A stretch of 64,000 nt of DNA. Source: Thermocrinis sp. Lineage in GTDB: Bacteria > Aquificota > Aquificia > Aquificales > Aquificaceae. Numbering within the stretch: the first letter of the stretch is position 1; each line of letters starts with the position of its first letter. Shown in pieces: positions 17,864-27,044 of this stretch. The DNA lies in the NCBI RefSeq assembly GCF_036781485.1, contig NZ_DAIQAX010000003.1, positions 68,557-132,556 on the forward strand, given 5' to 3'. Both the position numbers and the translations under genes were made by a program. The notes under the pieces are model-generated. The model was not told the origin of the DNA. It saw only the letters and a program-made list of their open reading frames with translations, and searched no databases.

Positions 17864-19252
17864 TTAAGTGAGCTTCTCTTTACCTTTACCCTTCATTATT
17901 CTTACTCTAGGTCTTGCTATGGCTAAATCCCCTTCCTCTACGTTTTTGTTTATTACTGAACCACCTGCTATGTAGGAATAGCTACCAAGCTGTATGGGGG
18001 CTATTATTAGAGAATTGCTACCTATAAAGACGTTTTCTCCCACGTAGCTTTGGTGTTTTCTTTTTCCATCGTAATTAGCAAATACCACACCCGCACCCAC
18101 GTTGGTGCGATTTCCAATGGTTGCATCGCCTATGTAAGCAAGATGCTTAGCATTCACATGATTCCCTATGTTTGATGCTTTGACTTCTACAAAATTCCCT
18201 ATGTGGGACTCTTCACCTATAACTGATTGGTTTCTTATGTGTGCAAAGGGACCCACCACCGCCCTACTTTTTACGTGCGAATCTCTTACTATACTGTATG
18301 GCTCCACTATTACACCCTCTTCAAGAGTAGAATTTTGTATAATACTTCCCCTTCCTACTCGGACTCCTTTTCCTATCCTGCTGTTTCCTATTATGGCAAC
18401 CCCCGGTTCTATCTCCACGTCGCTTTCTAGCTTTGCGTCTGGCTCTATCCAAACTGTTTCCGGCTGATGGATAGTATTGCCCTCCTTTGCTAACTTTTCC
18501 AGTATTCTCAGCCTTATTACATTTTCTGCTATGGCAAGCTCCCAACGGTTATTAACACCCATAACCTCCACTTGCTCTTCCGCCATAAAGCTTCTGACTA
18601 TGTACCCCCTTTTACTCATTAGATTTATAGCTTCAGTTAAATAAAGCTCCCCGCTCGCTGGACTTGGTTTTAATGAAAAAATAACGCTCAGCAAGTGTGG
18701 GCTATAAAAAAGATAGACTCCCCCGTTTATTTCCTTTATCTGCTTTTCTTCAAAAGATGCATCCTTTTCTTCCACGATTTTTATCACATTACCCTGGTCA
18801 TCCTTTACTATCCTTCCGTATCCAGTCGGATCTGGAAGGAAACTGGAAAGAATAAGAGCGCTTAGTTTTACATTTTCATATTCTTCTACCAGATGTATGT
18901 ATCTTTGCATGTTTTTTATAGTTTGAGTTTTTACCAGTGGCGTGTCTCCGTTGATTACAAGAAGGTAATCCTGATAGTCTCTCCAAAAATCTATAGCCGA
19001 GATAACCGCATCCGCCGTCCCCCCCTTAGGATTTTTCTGATAAAAAAACAACACATTTTCTTTTTCTTCAAAGACTTTCTTAACTTCCTCGGCCTGATGT
19101 CCTACCACTACCGCTATATCTCTTATGTTAAGTTCTCTAACTATCTGATAAACATACCAGACCATAGGCTTATTCATTATGGTGTGCAATACCTTCGCCT
19201 TTTCACTCCTAAACCTGGTTCCTAAACCTGCTGCAAGTATTAAAGCTCTCAT
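17864..19252 (-). CDS. glmU: Bifunctional UDP-GlcNAc pyrophosphorylase / GlcN-1-P acetyltransferase
   Basis: GlmU acetylates glucosamine-1-phosphate and then joins it to UTP, giving UDP-GlcNAc for peptidoglycan and lipopolysaccharide. The N-terminal uridyltransferase has LAAGLGTRFRSEKAKVLH (about residues 6-23), GDTPL and KEINGGVYLF. From about residue 250 there are left-handed beta-helix hexapeptide repeats with HLAYIGDATIG and the acetyl-CoA site region NYDGKRKHQSYVG. Length (462) is standard. The next gene upstream, WecA-like, would use the product. Confidence 0.96.
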   Translation of the reverse strand: MRALILAAGLGTRFRSEKAKVLHTIMNKPMVWYVYQIVRELNIRDIAVVVGHQAEEVKKVFEEKENVLFFYQKNPKGGTADAVISAIDFWRDYQDYLLVINGDTPLVKTQTIKNMQRYIHLVEEYENVKLSALILSSFLPDPTGYGRIVKDDQGNVIKIVEEKDASFEEKQIKEINGGVYLFYSPHLLSVIFSLKPSPASGELYLTEAINLMSKRGYIVRSFMAEEQVEVMGVNNRWELAIAENVIRLRILEKLAKEGNTIHQPETVWIEPDAKLESDVEIEPGVAIIGNSRIGKGVRVGRGSIIQNSTLEEGVIVEPYSIVRDSHVKSRAVVGPFAHIRNQSVIGEESHIGNFVEVKASNIGNHVNAKHLAYIGDATIGNRTNVGAGVVFANYDGKRKHQSYVGENVFIGSNSLIIAPIQLGSYSYIAGGSVINKNVEEGDLAIARPRVRIMKGKGKEKLT

Positions 19253-19260
19253 GAGGAATT

Positions 19261-19266
19261 ATTATA
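19261..19266 (-). promoter_or_regulatory. -10 box of glmU, probably leaderless
   Basis: TATAAT on the minus strand lies 8 bases before the glmU ATG and there is no ribosome site between them. Confidence 0.6.
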
Positions 19267-19285
19267 ACCTTCTATCTCTCCTTTG

Positions 19286-20338
19286 TTAGCGGCTTAGTTT
19301 AAACCTGACAATCTTGAAATAAAACCGAATATAGAAAAGGCAGAAAGCTAAGAAAGATAAAATTAAAATAGCTGTATTTTTCCAAAAAAGAAGGGCGGGG
19401 ATGGATGCCATTATCTGAAAGCCCCAGAGGTAGGGAGAAGTAAGGGAATTCCTTATAACATGAGGGGTCGTTTTGTATTTTTTTCTGATGATTCTTCTGT
19501 AAATTAGCGTATGCAAATGAATAGCATCTGGATCAAATGGGCTGAGTTCTCTTAAAAACTTTCTTCTATAGATGGAAAATATTGTCTCAAATACCGGATA
19601 AGCCAGAAGCATAAGCACAAACCATGGAGAAACTTCGGGATGCCGCTTTACCAGAAGCACACCCACCAAACCCGCCAAAAAGCCTATAAAATAACTTCCA
19701 CCGTCTCCTAAGAAGATCTTGCCAAAGGGAAAGTTAAGAAGGAAAAAACCAAAAATAGCGGATGCCATGACAAGGCTAAAGTAAAGTAAAAATTCATCCT
19801 GCAAAACAAAGCTCACATAAGCGTATGAGAAAAATATAATTATTGCCACACCCCCGGCCAGACCATTAAATCCGTCTATTATGTTCATAGCGTTTGCCAT
19901 ACCTGCCAAGGCAAAAGCTGTAAAGAACAAAGAAAAGGCACTGTAAGTCAAAATGTGGTCAAAACAAGGTATATCTATTCTTTCTATCCTGGCGGACAGA
20001 AACACCACTGCTAAAATACCGGAGAGAAAGGCAAAAAGTAATCTTATCTTCGGACTTACCCTTTTAGTTATATCTTCCAAAAGTCCGGCGGTAAAAACAG
20101 GTAAAGAAATCATACAGATAACTAAAAACTCCTTTCCAAAGGGCTTTCCAAAGAGTTTCATCAATGAACCGGTTAGAAAAAGGGATACAAACAAAGCTAC
20201 CCCGCCTATCCTAGGAGTTGGATCCCGATGAAACTTTTGGACACCCTCTTGTTTGTCAACAAAAAGCCCATGCTTGAAAACTACAAAAAAATAGCTAACT
20301 ATAAAGCTAGTCAAAAAAGCTGCTATTAGATACTTCAC
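19286..20338 (-). CDS. Undecaprenyl-phosphate sugar-1-phosphate transferase (WecA/TagO-like)
   Basis: This polytopic membrane enzyme of 350 residues is in the MraY/WecA family. It moves GlcNAc-1-P, or a similar sugar phosphate, to undecaprenyl phosphate and starts O-antigen or other surface polymers. Visible motifs are HRDPTPRIGG, NAMNIIDGFNGLAGG (catalytic Asp), IFLGDGGSYFIGF and the cytosolic HLHTLIYRR loop, which is WecA-like rather than MraY-like. The start is GTG 20338. Peptidoglycan MraY is less likely because the MraY-type loop sequence is missing. Confidence 0.85.
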   Translation of the reverse strand: MKYLIAAFLTSFIVSYFFVVFKHGLFVDKQEGVQKFHRDPTPRIGGVALFVSLFLTGSLMKLFGKPFGKEFLVICMISLPVFTAGLLEDITKRVSPKIRLLFAFLSGILAVVFLSARIERIDIPCFDHILTYSAFSLFFTAFALAGMANAMNIIDGFNGLAGGVAIIIFFSYAYVSFVLQDEFLLYFSLVMASAIFGFFLLNFPFGKIFLGDGGSYFIGFLAGLVGVLLVKRHPEVSPWFVLMLLAYPVFETIFSIYRRKFLRELSPFDPDAIHLHTLIYRRIIRKKYKTTPHVIRNSLTSPYLWGFQIMASIPALLFWKNTAILILSFLAFCLFYIRFYFKIVRFKLSR

Positions 20339-20347
20339 TCTTAGTAA

Positions 20348-20375
20348 ATTTTAAAGTTTTATTTTCGCATAAAAT
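20348..20375. promoter_or_regulatory. Divergent -10 boxes of the WecA-like gene and moxR
   Basis: On minus, TAAAAT (20353-20348) sits 9 bases before the GTG at 20338. On plus, TAAAAT (20370-20375) sits 13 bases before the moxR ATG at 20389. Neither gene has a Shine-Dalgarno sequence, and the start codons are 50 bp apart. Confidence 0.5.
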
Positions 20376-20388
20376 AGTAGCTTGTCCT

Positions 20389-21291
20389 ATGAACCCGCAG
20401 ATTATTGTAGAAAGTGTAAGCTCAATCCTGAAGGGCAAGGAGGATGTGGTCCTTAAGTCTTTGGTGTGTTTTCTTTCTGGTGGTCATCTGCTTTTGGAAG
20501 ACGTGCCTGGTGTTGGTAAAACTACCTTAGCTCTCTCCTTATCAAAAGTTTTGGGTCTGTCCTTTGCCCGTGTGCAATTTACCAGCGACCTTCTGCCTTC
20601 GGACATACTGGGCGTTAGTATATACGACCAAGCCAAAAAGTCCTTTGTCTTTAAACAGGGGCCCATATTCCACAACATAATTTTGGCAGATGAGATAAAC
20701 AGAGCCACTCCAAAAACCCAAAGCGCACTCTTGGAAGCTATGGCAGAAGGGAAGGTTACAGTGGACGGCATAACCTACGAGCTTCCCAAGCCCTTCTTTG
20801 TTATAGCAACTCAGAACCCGTTGGAGCAATACGGAACCTTCCCACTGCCAGAATCCCAGTTAGACAGGTTTAGCATGAGGATTTCCATCGGTTATCCAGA
20901 CAAAGAAACGGAAGTAAGCATTCTCAGAGGAGAAAATCCTTTGGAAAAGATTGATAAGCTAACTACTTTGGTAAAGCCTCATGAAATACTGTCTACCATA
21001 CAACAGATAAGTAGGTTTTACGTGTCTCCTGATATAGCAAAATTTGTGGTTGAAATAGTGTCAAGGACTAGGAATCATCCAGATATCATTCTGGGAGTAT
21101 CTACGAGGGGTGCTATGCACCTTATAAACTGCGCAAAAGCCCTTGCTTACTGCAGGGGTAGGGATTTTGTAGTTCCAGAAGACGTAAAAGACCTAGCTCC
21201 TTACTGTTTGGTCCATAGAATGGTCCTGAGGGATGGGGTGGACGGGCAGGCTTTAATAAAATCCATACTGGAGGAGGTGCCATCTCCCTGA
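20389..21291 (+). CDS. MoxR-family AAA+ ATPase
   Basis: MoxR ATPases act as chaperones in maturation of metal enzymes and envelope proteins. The 300-residue protein has Walker A EDVPGVGKTTLALSL (about residues 37-51), Walker B ILADEINRATPKTQSALLEA, sensor 1 ATQNPLEQYGTFPLPESQLD and the C-terminal lid. MoxR genes usually stand beside DUF58 and von Willebrand or TgpA-like genes. Here the next gene is nitrilase-like and a TgpA-like gene lies 24 kb away. Confidence 0.9.
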   Translation: MNPQIIVESVSSILKGKEDVVLKSLVCFLSGGHLLLEDVPGVGKTTLALSLSKVLGLSFARVQFTSDLLPSDILGVSIYDQAKKSFVFKQGPIFHNIILADEINRATPKTQSALLEAMAEGKVTVDGITYELPKPFFVIATQNPLEQYGTFPLPESQLDRFSMRISIGYPDKETEVSILRGENPLEKIDKLTTLVKPHEILSTIQQISRFYVSPDIAKFVVEIVSRTRNHPDIILGVSTRGAMHLINCAKALAYCRGRDFVVPEDVKDLAPYCLVHRMVLRDGVDGQALIKSILEEVPSP

Positions 21292-22031
21292 TAAAGCTTG
21301 CAGTTCTACAGTGGCGTATAGCCTTTGGTAAAGTAGAAGAGAACAAGAAGAAGCTTTTGAGCTTTATAGAGCCTTTGGAAGATGCCCTGGTTGTTCTTCC
21401 AGAGATGTTTCTCTGCGGTTTTGACTACGAAAGACTAAGAGAACATGCAAAGCCCTGCAGGGAAGTTTTAGAAGAGCTAAAGGAAATATCCCAAAGTAAA
21501 AAGCTCACATTGGTAGGGACCTATCCAGAAGAGAGAAGCGGAAAATTTTACAATACCGCCTTTGTTATATCCGACGGCAAGCTTGTAGGAAAGAGGGATA
21601 AGATAAAGCTCTTTCCCATATACAAGGAAGGTGAACACTTTAGCGCGGGTGAAGGAAATCCTGTTTTTGAGACAAGACACGGAAGGTTAGGAATCCTTAT
21701 ATGCTTTGAGCTCAGGTTTGCAAGCCTGGGATGGGAACTAAGAAAAAAGAACGTAGAGATTATCGCAGTCCCATCCATGTGGGGTATAAAAAGAAAGGAT
21801 CATTTGAAGGTTCTCTCAAGAGCGAGAGCTGTGGAGCTTCAGAGCTTTTTAATGCTTTCCAACGCTTGGGGGGAGACTGGAGGGGAAGATTACGCAGGTT
21901 GTTCAGCCATATATGACCCTTGGGGCGAGATTCTCTCTTTTTCAGAAAGTGGAGAGTGCCTCCTTTTAATTCAAGCGGATACAAAAAAGGTTGAGGTGGT
22001 GAGAAGGACAATTCCTGTTATAGATGATTAA
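21288..22031 (+). CDS. Carbon-nitrogen hydrolase (nitrilase superfamily)
   Basis: The enzyme hydrolyses a C-N bond of an amide, possibly as an omega-amidase-like or repair amidase. The Glu-Lys-Cys triad is clear: VLPEMFLCGF, GKRDKIKLFPIYKEGEHF and LGILICFELRF. The first standard start is TTG 21357, but that removes the first beta strand. The frame upstream reads IKLAVLQWRIAFGKVEENKK, which is the conserved family N-terminus, directly after GGAGGAGGT at the end of moxR. Only CTG 21288 or ATA 21291 can start it. I place the start at 21288 with the exact codon open. Confidence 0.8.
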   Translation: MIKLAVLQWRIAFGKVEENKKKLLSFIEPLEDALVVLPEMFLCGFDYERLREHAKPCREVLEELKEISQSKKLTLVGTYPEERSGKFYNTAFVISDGKLVGKRDKIKLFPIYKEGEHFSAGEGNPVFETRHGRLGILICFELRFASLGWELRKKNVEIIAVPSMWGIKRKDHLKVLSRARAVELQSFLMLSNAWGETGGEDYAGCSAIYDPWGEILSFSESGECLLLIQADTKKVEVVRRTIPVIDD

Positions 22032-22038
22032 AATCATA

Positions 22039-22066
22039 TTGTACTTGAGAATAATTTGCATATAAT
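22039..22066 (+). promoter_or_regulatory. Promoter and putative operator of prx-trxB
   Basis: TTGTAC (22039-22044), a 16-bp spacer and TATAAT (22061-22066) form a good promoter. The spacer holds TGAGAATAATTTGCA (22046-22060), which is nearly identical in sequence and position to an element in the rubrerythrin promoter. Confidence 0.7.
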
Positions 22067-22100
22067 AATAAATAACAAAAACCTAAAAGGAGGTGTGAAG

Positions 22101-22694
22101 ATGTTGCAGGTAGGTAAGAAAGTGCCAAATTTTGAGCTGGAGGTGTATTATCCAGCGACCAAAAGCTTTGGTAAGGTCTCGTTGGAGGATTACATGAAAG
22201 AGAGGCGTTGGGTTATCCTCTTTTTCTACCCAGCAGATTTTACCTTTGTCTGTCCTACTGAACTAGCAGATCTGGCTGAATATTACGACGAGCTGGTTAA
22301 ATTAGGAGCGGAAGTTATATCTGTATCCACGGACACTAAGTATACTCACTTAGCATGGCAGACAACGGAAAAGTTGTTGGAAAGGGTGCGCTATCCGATG
22401 GGTGCGGATCCCACTGGTAAAGTATCGAGGCTTTTTGGTGTTTACGATGAAGATACAGGTTTAGCCCTAAGAGGAACCTTTATCATAAACCCAGAGGGTT
22501 TACTTGTTGGTTCGGAGATAAACTACTACAATGTAGGAAGGAATGCCCAGGAGCTTGTGAGGAAGATGAAAGCTAACGTTTATCTGATGAGCCATCCAGA
22601 TGAAGCTTGCCCTGCCAAGTGGGAGGAGGGCGAAAGGACCTTAAAGCCCTCTGCAGAATTGGTAGGAAGGGTATACGAAGCACTCAAAGTCTGA
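22101..22694 (+). CDS. Peroxiredoxin, AhpC/Prx1 type
   Basis: This thiol peroxidase reduces hydrogen peroxide and organic peroxides. The peroxidatic Cys is in FTFVCPTEL and the resolving Cys in DEACPAKWEEG near the end, so it is a typical 2-Cys enzyme. The ATG at 22101 gives MLQVGKKVPNFELEVYYP (197 residues) and follows AAAGGAGGTG; the longer frame from 22056 starts inside the promoter and is rejected. The partner reductase gene follows after 28 bases. Confidence 0.93.
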   Translation: MLQVGKKVPNFELEVYYPATKSFGKVSLEDYMKERRWVILFFYPADFTFVCPTELADLAEYYDELVKLGAEVISVSTDTKYTHLAWQTTEKLLERVRYPMGADPTGKVSRLFGVYDEDTGLALRGTFIINPEGLLVGSEINYYNVGRNAQELVRKMKANVYLMSHPDEACPAKWEEGERTLKPSAELVGRVYEALKV

Positions 22695-22722
22695 TTATAT
22701 TTAATAACTCTGGAGGAAGAAG

Positions 22723-23694
22723 ATGGAGCTCACGCTTAACTTCAACACGGATGAAATATACGATGTTATTATCATAGGTGCCGGTCCTGCCGGCTCCTCC
22801 GCTGCTATTTACACCGCAAGGGCAGGGCTTTCTACCATTGTGCTATACAGAGCTGAAGCAGACGGTGCCCTTGGAGTAACACAGCAGATAGAAAACTACC
22901 CAGGCATAAGAGGTCCCATATCGGGCTATGAGCTCTTAAAGCTGATGAGGAATCATGCAAAGGACTTTGGAGCTAAATTTGTGAGAGGCAAGGTTATAGC
23001 TACAGACCTCTTAGGAGATATCAAAAGAGTTTATACCATAGATGGACGGGAATTTAAGGGTAGAGCAGTTATCATAGCCTCAGGTGCCATGGAGAGAACT
23101 AGCAAATACAAGGGGGAAGAAGAGTTTTTAGGTAAAGGTGTGTCTTACTGCGGGGTGTGTGATGCAGCTTTTTTTAAAGGAAAGCCAGTAGCTGTTGTTG
23201 GAGAGGATGATTATGCCTTAGAAGAGACGGAGTTCATAAGTAGGTTTGCGAGTAAGATATATTTGGTTGTTCCCTCGTCCAGAATAAAGGCTCCACCGGA
23301 GATGGTAGAGGAAATAAAAGCCCATCCTAAGGTGGAAATTCTTACTCACCACAGGGTAGTCCAAATAGTGGGTACATCCTTTGTGGAAGGGTTGGACGTG
23401 CAGAGCATAGAAACAAAAGAAAAGAAGCGCTTAGAGGTAGACGGTGTGTTCATTTTCTTGGGTGGAAACAAACCTTCCGTAGATTTTCTGATGAACCAGG
23501 TGGAAATGACCGATGGGCACTGTATAGTGGTAAATGAGGAGATGATGACCTCAGTTCCAGGCGTGTTTGCCGCGGGGGACGTGCTATGCACAAACATAAA
23601 GCAGGCTGTTATAGCTGCAGCGGATGGTGTAAAGGCTGCTCTGGCGGTGGACAAATATCTCAACAAAAAGTCTAAGATTACTGCCCAATGGTGA
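22723..23694 (+). CDS. trxB: Thioredoxin reductase-like flavoprotein
   Basis: This protein has the two-nucleotide-domain fold of thioredoxin reductases. FAD motif GAGPAGSSAAIYTARAGL is at residues about 19-36 and the redox pair is CGVCDA instead of the usual CATCDG. ASGAMERTSKYKGEEE and AAGDVLC (second FAD motif) are present. The NADPH motif is altered to VVGEDDYALEET, where GGGDSA is usual, so the electron donor may differ. It follows the peroxiredoxin gene and is probably its electron supplier, directly or through thioredoxin. Confidence 0.85.
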   Translation: MELTLNFNTDEIYDVIIIGAGPAGSSAAIYTARAGLSTIVLYRAEADGALGVTQQIENYPGIRGPISGYELLKLMRNHAKDFGAKFVRGKVIATDLLGDIKRVYTIDGREFKGRAVIIASGAMERTSKYKGEEEFLGKGVSYCGVCDAAFFKGKPVAVVGEDDYALEETEFISRFASKIYLVVPSSRIKAPPEMVEEIKAHPKVEILTHHRVVQIVGTSFVEGLDVQSIETKEKKRLEVDGVFIFLGGNKPSVDFLMNQVEMTDGHCIVVNEEMMTSVPGVFAAGDVLCTNIKQAVIAAADGVKAALAVDKYLNKKSKITAQW

Positions 23695-24972
23695 ATGTTC
23701 GTTAAACAGCTTCCAGAAGATGTAAGAGCTAAGATCTCGGCAGGTGAGGTAATAGAAAGTCCATTAGATTGTGTGAAAGAGCTTTTAGAAAATTCGCTTG
23801 ACGCTAAAGCGAGCAGAGTAGATATAGAAATAATCAAAGGTGGAAAAAGGTATATATCGGTGAGGGATGACGGCTTAGGGATCCATCCAGAAGATCTCCC
23901 TAAGGTTATCCTGCCTTTTACTACCAGTAAGCTTGAGAGATTTGAAGATCTGATGCACATAAGCACTTACGGCTTTAGGGGAGAGGCTCTTTATTCTATA
24001 GCTCAGGTTAGCAAACTAATCATAAACTCTAAGTTCTACAGAGAGGAGAAAGGCTATGAGATGAGGGTAGAAGGGGGCAAGGTTATTTCCATTAAGGAAA
24101 AGGGTATGCCCGTGGGGACAAAAGTGGAAGTTTATGAACTTTTTTACAATCTACCCGCGCGTCAGAGGTTTTTAAAAAAGGAGGATACAGAAAAGGCAAG
24201 GATATTACGTTATGTTAGAGATTATGCCGCCGCTAAACCAGAGGTAGCTTTCAGGATGGTAAGCGATGGGAAGGAAATCCTAAACCTTCCACCAGCAAAG
24301 GATAATAAAGAGCGCCTGGAAGATTTGTACGATACAAAGTTTGAAGAGCGAGAGCTTGAAAGAGATGGTATAAGGGTACGCGTGCTTGTTTCTCTCTCCC
24401 AGAGGAGGGGAGAGACAAAGCTTTTTATCAACTCAAGACCTGTCCAAAACAGAAGTCTTTTGGAATACCTGAAAAGAGCCGTAGGAAACAAAAGGATTGC
24501 CTTTTGCTTTTTGGAACTGCCTCCGTTCATGCTGGATATAAACGTCCATCCAAAGAAAGCAGATGTGCGCCTAATTCAAGAAGGAAAGGTAAAAGAGCTT
24601 TTGGGTGAGCTTTTAAAAAAGCAAAGTGTCTATATACCTTCCCTTGCACAAGAGAAATATGAATACCGTACCGAGCCTGAGCTGGTGGGTATAATAGAAG
24701 ACACCATACTGGTGGTAAAGTGGATGGAAAGCCTATACTTCATAGATCAACATCTTTTGGCTGAGAGGATAAACTACGAGATGGGTTTTTCTTCGGACAA
24801 AGCTTGCAAAACTGCAATAAAAGCGGGAGAAAAGCTCTCTCACGCTCAAATCAACAGTTTGCTAAAAAAGTGGGTAGAGCTTAACAATCCACACACCTGT
24901 CCCCACGGTAGACCTCTATACTACAGAATACCGCTTAAAGAGATCTACCAGCAGATAGGAAGGACCTGGTGA
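23695..24972 (+). CDS. mutL: DNA mismatch repair endonuclease MutL
   Basis: MutL links MutS to strand incision. The GHKL ATPase part shows [21 protein letters not shown] and [13 protein letters not shown]. The C-terminal nuclease part has [12 protein letters not shown] and CPHGRPLYY, which mark the endonuclease class. With 425 residues it is very short because the linker is almost absent, matching the known Aquifex MutL. The start ATG directly follows the trxB stop, and hisF starts within its own stop codon. Confidence 0.95.
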   Translation: MFVKQLPEDVRAKISAGEVIESPLDCVKELLENSLDAKASRVDIEIIKGGKRYISVRDDGLGIHPEDLPKVILPFTTSKLERFEDLMHISTYGFRGEALYSIAQVSKLIINSKFYREEKGYEMRVEGGKVISIKEKGMPVGTKVEVYELFYNLPARQRFLKKEDTEKARILRYVRDYAAAKPEVAFRMVSDGKEILNLPPAKDNKERLEDLYDTKFEERELERDGIRVRVLVSLSQRRGETKLFINSRPVQNRSLLEYLKRAVGNKRIAFCFLELPPFMLDINVHPKKADVRLIQEGKVKELLGELLKKQSVYIPSLAQEKYEYRTEPELVGIIEDTILVVKWMESLYFIDQHLLAERINYEMGFSSDKACKTAIKAGEKLSHAQINSLLKKWVELNNPHTCPHGRPLYYRIPLKEIYQQIGRTW

Positions 24973-25736
24973 TGCTTGCAAAGAGGATCATTCCGTGCTT
25001 AGACGTGGATAGGGGAAGGGTGGTAAAGGGTGTGAAGTTTCAGAATCTCAGAGATGCGGGAGATCCGGTGGAAGTAGCAAAGAGCTATGAAGATCAGGGA
25101 GCTGACGAGTTGGTCTTTTTGGATATAAGTGCCTCCGCAGAGGGAAGGAAGATCTTAATAGACGTAGTAAAAAGCGTTGCGGAAACTGTCTTTATGCCCT
25201 TTACTGTTGGAGGAGGAATAGCCTCTTTGGAGGACATAAGAAAGCTTTTGGAGGCTGGTGCGGACAAAATATCCATCAACACCTCTGCGGTTAAGAATCC
25301 ACAGCTTATTTACGAAGCTGCAAAAAGGTTTGGCTCTCAGTGTATAGTAGTGGCTATAGATGCTAAAAGGTCTGGCAAAGGATGGGAGGTCTATATTCAT
25401 GGAGGAAGAACACCCACGGGTTTGGATGCGGTAGAGTGGGCAAAGAGGGTAGAAAGCTTGGGTGCGGGTGAAATTCTGCTAACTTCTATGGATGCGGACG
25501 GGACCAAAAAAGGTTATGATATAGAGCTTAACAGAGCTGTGGCTGAGGCTGTAAGAATACCCGTGATAGCTTCTGGGGGTGCGGGTAGTATGGAGCATTT
25601 TTACGAGGTGTTTTCCCAATCTAAGGTAGATGCTGCCCTCGCAGCATCGCTGTTTCACTTCAAGGAGGTGAGCATTCCAGAGCTAAAAATTTACCTCAAA
25701 AACAGAGGAATAAACATAAGGATTTGCCATGTTTGA
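24972..25736 (+). CDS. hisF: Imidazole glycerol phosphate synthase subunit HisF
   Basis: HisF is the cyclase subunit that uses ammonia from HisH to make imidazole glycerol phosphate and AICAR. The TIM barrel carries the catalytic Asp residues in [17 protein letters not shown] and [10 protein letters not shown], and the phosphate sites TVGGGIAS and ASGGAGS. The ATG at 24972 overlaps the mutL stop (TGATG); a GTG one codon earlier is also possible. Length 254 is normal. The histidine operon is not together here. Confidence 0.96.
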   Translation: MLAKRIIPCLDVDRGRVVKGVKFQNLRDAGDPVEVAKSYEDQGADELVFLDISASAEGRKILIDVVKSVAETVFMPFTVGGGIASLEDIRKLLEAGADKISINTSAVKNPQLIYEAAKRFGSQCIVVAIDAKRSGKGWEVYIHGGRTPTGLDAVEWAKRVESLGAGEILLTSMDADGTKKGYDIELNRAVAEAVRIPVIASGGAGSMEHFYEVFSQSKVDAALAASLFHFKEVSIPELKIYLKNRGINIRICHV

Positions 25737-26142
25737 GCCCAAAACTCCTTTTCTTGCGGTGGACGGAATTGTTAGGCTTTGGGATGGCAAAAGGTTTAAA
25801 GGTATAGTTCTTATAGAGAGACACTACGAGCCCTACGGCTTTGCCCTTCCCGGTGGTTTTGTAGAAGTAGGAGAGAGGGTAGAGGATGCAGTGCTAAGGG
25901 AAGTAAAGGAAGAGACAGGTTTGGATGCAAAGATAGTAAAACTTCTTGGAGTTTACTCTGAACCAGACAGAGACCCCCGCTTTCACGTGGTTTCTGTGGT
26001 CTTTGTTTTGGATGCAGAGGGAACGCCAAAAGCTGGAGATGATGCAAAGAGTGTTTTTATATCCTCTTTAGAGCAAATACCTTTTGATAAAATGGTCTTT
26101 GACCACGCAAAAATACTTGGGGATTATCTGAGATGTTTGTAG
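25729..26142 (+). CDS. NUDIX hydrolase
   Basis: This protein of 137 residues hydrolyses a nucleoside diphosphate derivative; the length and the LPGG strand fit an ADP-ribose pyrophosphatase-type enzyme. The NUDIX box G-x5-E-x7-REUxEExGU is complete: [20 protein letters not shown] then ETGL. The ATG overlaps the end of hisF by 8 bases. Confidence 0.9.
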   Translation: MFEPKTPFLAVDGIVRLWDGKRFKGIVLIERHYEPYGFALPGGFVEVGERVEDAVLREVKEETGLDAKIVKLLGVYSEPDRDPRFHVVSVVFVLDAEGTPKAGDDAKSVFISSLEQIPFDKMVFDHAKILGDYLRCL

Positions 26143-26366
26143 AGGAACCAGTTCCAGAGGAAATAAAGCAAAAGGTTTTGGAAAAAATATCCAATAAAAG
26201 GCTTGGAGAAGAAGCTTTTAAATACATAAAGTTAGTAAGAAGAGAAGATGGAAGTCTTTGGGTAAAGGAAGAGCTACCCGACACAAACAATCACGCCTTG
26301 ATGTTTATGGTTCTGGCATGTGTAAACTACACGCAAAGGATCTTAAGGGGAGAGGATATAGAGTAG
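26133..26366 (+). CDS. Small hypothetical protein
   Basis: I do not recognise this 77-residue soluble protein (start [15 protein letters not shown], end YTQRILRGEDIE). It is charged and probably helical, and its ATG lies 10 bases inside the NUDIX gene end, which supports real translation in the same operon. Confidence 0.65.
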   Translation: MFVEEPVPEEIKQKVLEKISNKRLGEEAFKYIKLVRREDGSLWVKEELPDTNNHALMFMVLACVNYTQRILRGEDIE

Positions 26367-26372
26367 GCATGG

Positions 26373-26378
26373 TATAAT
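26373..26378 (+). promoter_or_regulatory. -10 box of the NlpC/P60 gene
   Basis: TATAAT stands 24 bases before the ATG at 26403, with GGAAGG before the ATG as a weak ribosome site. Confidence 0.5.
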
Positions 26379-26402
26379 ACCTAAATCCAGACCTCGGGAA
26401 GG

Positions 26403-27044
26403 ATGTGGAGCATGTGGAGGGTTGTTATCTTAGTTCTATGTATTATTATGTTTCAGGGATTATCTATAGCAAGTTCAAAAGCTCATACGAAGAAACAGAG
26501 AGTAGAGACCGTCAAAAAGAAAGGAGCTAAAAAGAGTGTTATATCAAAATCGGTAAGCATAGAGAGTATTTCTGCCAAATACGGGGAAGGAAAAACGTTC
26601 CAAGCTGATCCAGATGGTATAAGACTAACTGCAATGAGTTTTTATAGCACACCTTATAGGTTCGGAGGTACTAGCCCCAATGGTCTTGACTGTTCCGCTT
26701 TTGTGCAAAAAGTATTTAGAGCAAACGGTATTTATCTGCCAAGGGACTCAAGAAGCCAAGCAAGGTATGGATACAAAGTGAGCCTATCAGAGCTCAAGCC
26801 CGGGGATCTCCTGTTTTTTAAGACGTATAGAAACGATATCTCACACGTTGGGATATACATAGGGGATGGTAAAATGATCCATGCCACTACAAGAGGTGGG
26901 GAAGTTCTAATAAGTAGAATAAATGATCCCTATTACAGAAAGAGATTTGTCTTTGCAAAGAGAATCATAGAATATGGGGAAAAGCCAGAGGAAGATATAA
27001 TCTATAAGATTATTGTGGAAAGTTTGGAAAGGGGGACGGATTAA
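26403..27044 (+). CDS. NlpC/P60 cell-wall endopeptidase
   Basis: This exported enzyme cleaves peptide bonds in peptidoglycan stems. Residues about 1-25 ([20 protein letters not shown]) are a signal peptide, followed by a Lys-rich stretch. The NlpC/P60 domain from about residue 75 has the catalytic Cys in [10 protein letters not shown], His in [10 protein letters not shown] and the third polar residue in MIHATTRGG. The end overlaps convergent mutS by 35 bases. Confidence 0.9.
   Translation: MWSMWRVVILVLCIIMFQGLSIASSKAHTKKQRVETVKKKGAKKSVISKSVSIESISAKYGEGKTFQADPDGIRLTAMSFYSTPYRFGGTSPNGLDCSAFVQKVFRANGIYLPRDSRSQARYGYKVSLSELKPGDLLFFKTYRNDISHVGIYIGDGKMIHATTRGGEVLISRINDPYYRKRFVFAKRIIEYGEKPEEDIIYKIIVESLERGTD

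Noticed and set aside
22056..22100. Longer peroxiredoxin N-terminus from 22056
   Set aside because: It begins inside the promoter region and includes the ribosome site; MLQVGKK at 22101 fits the family.
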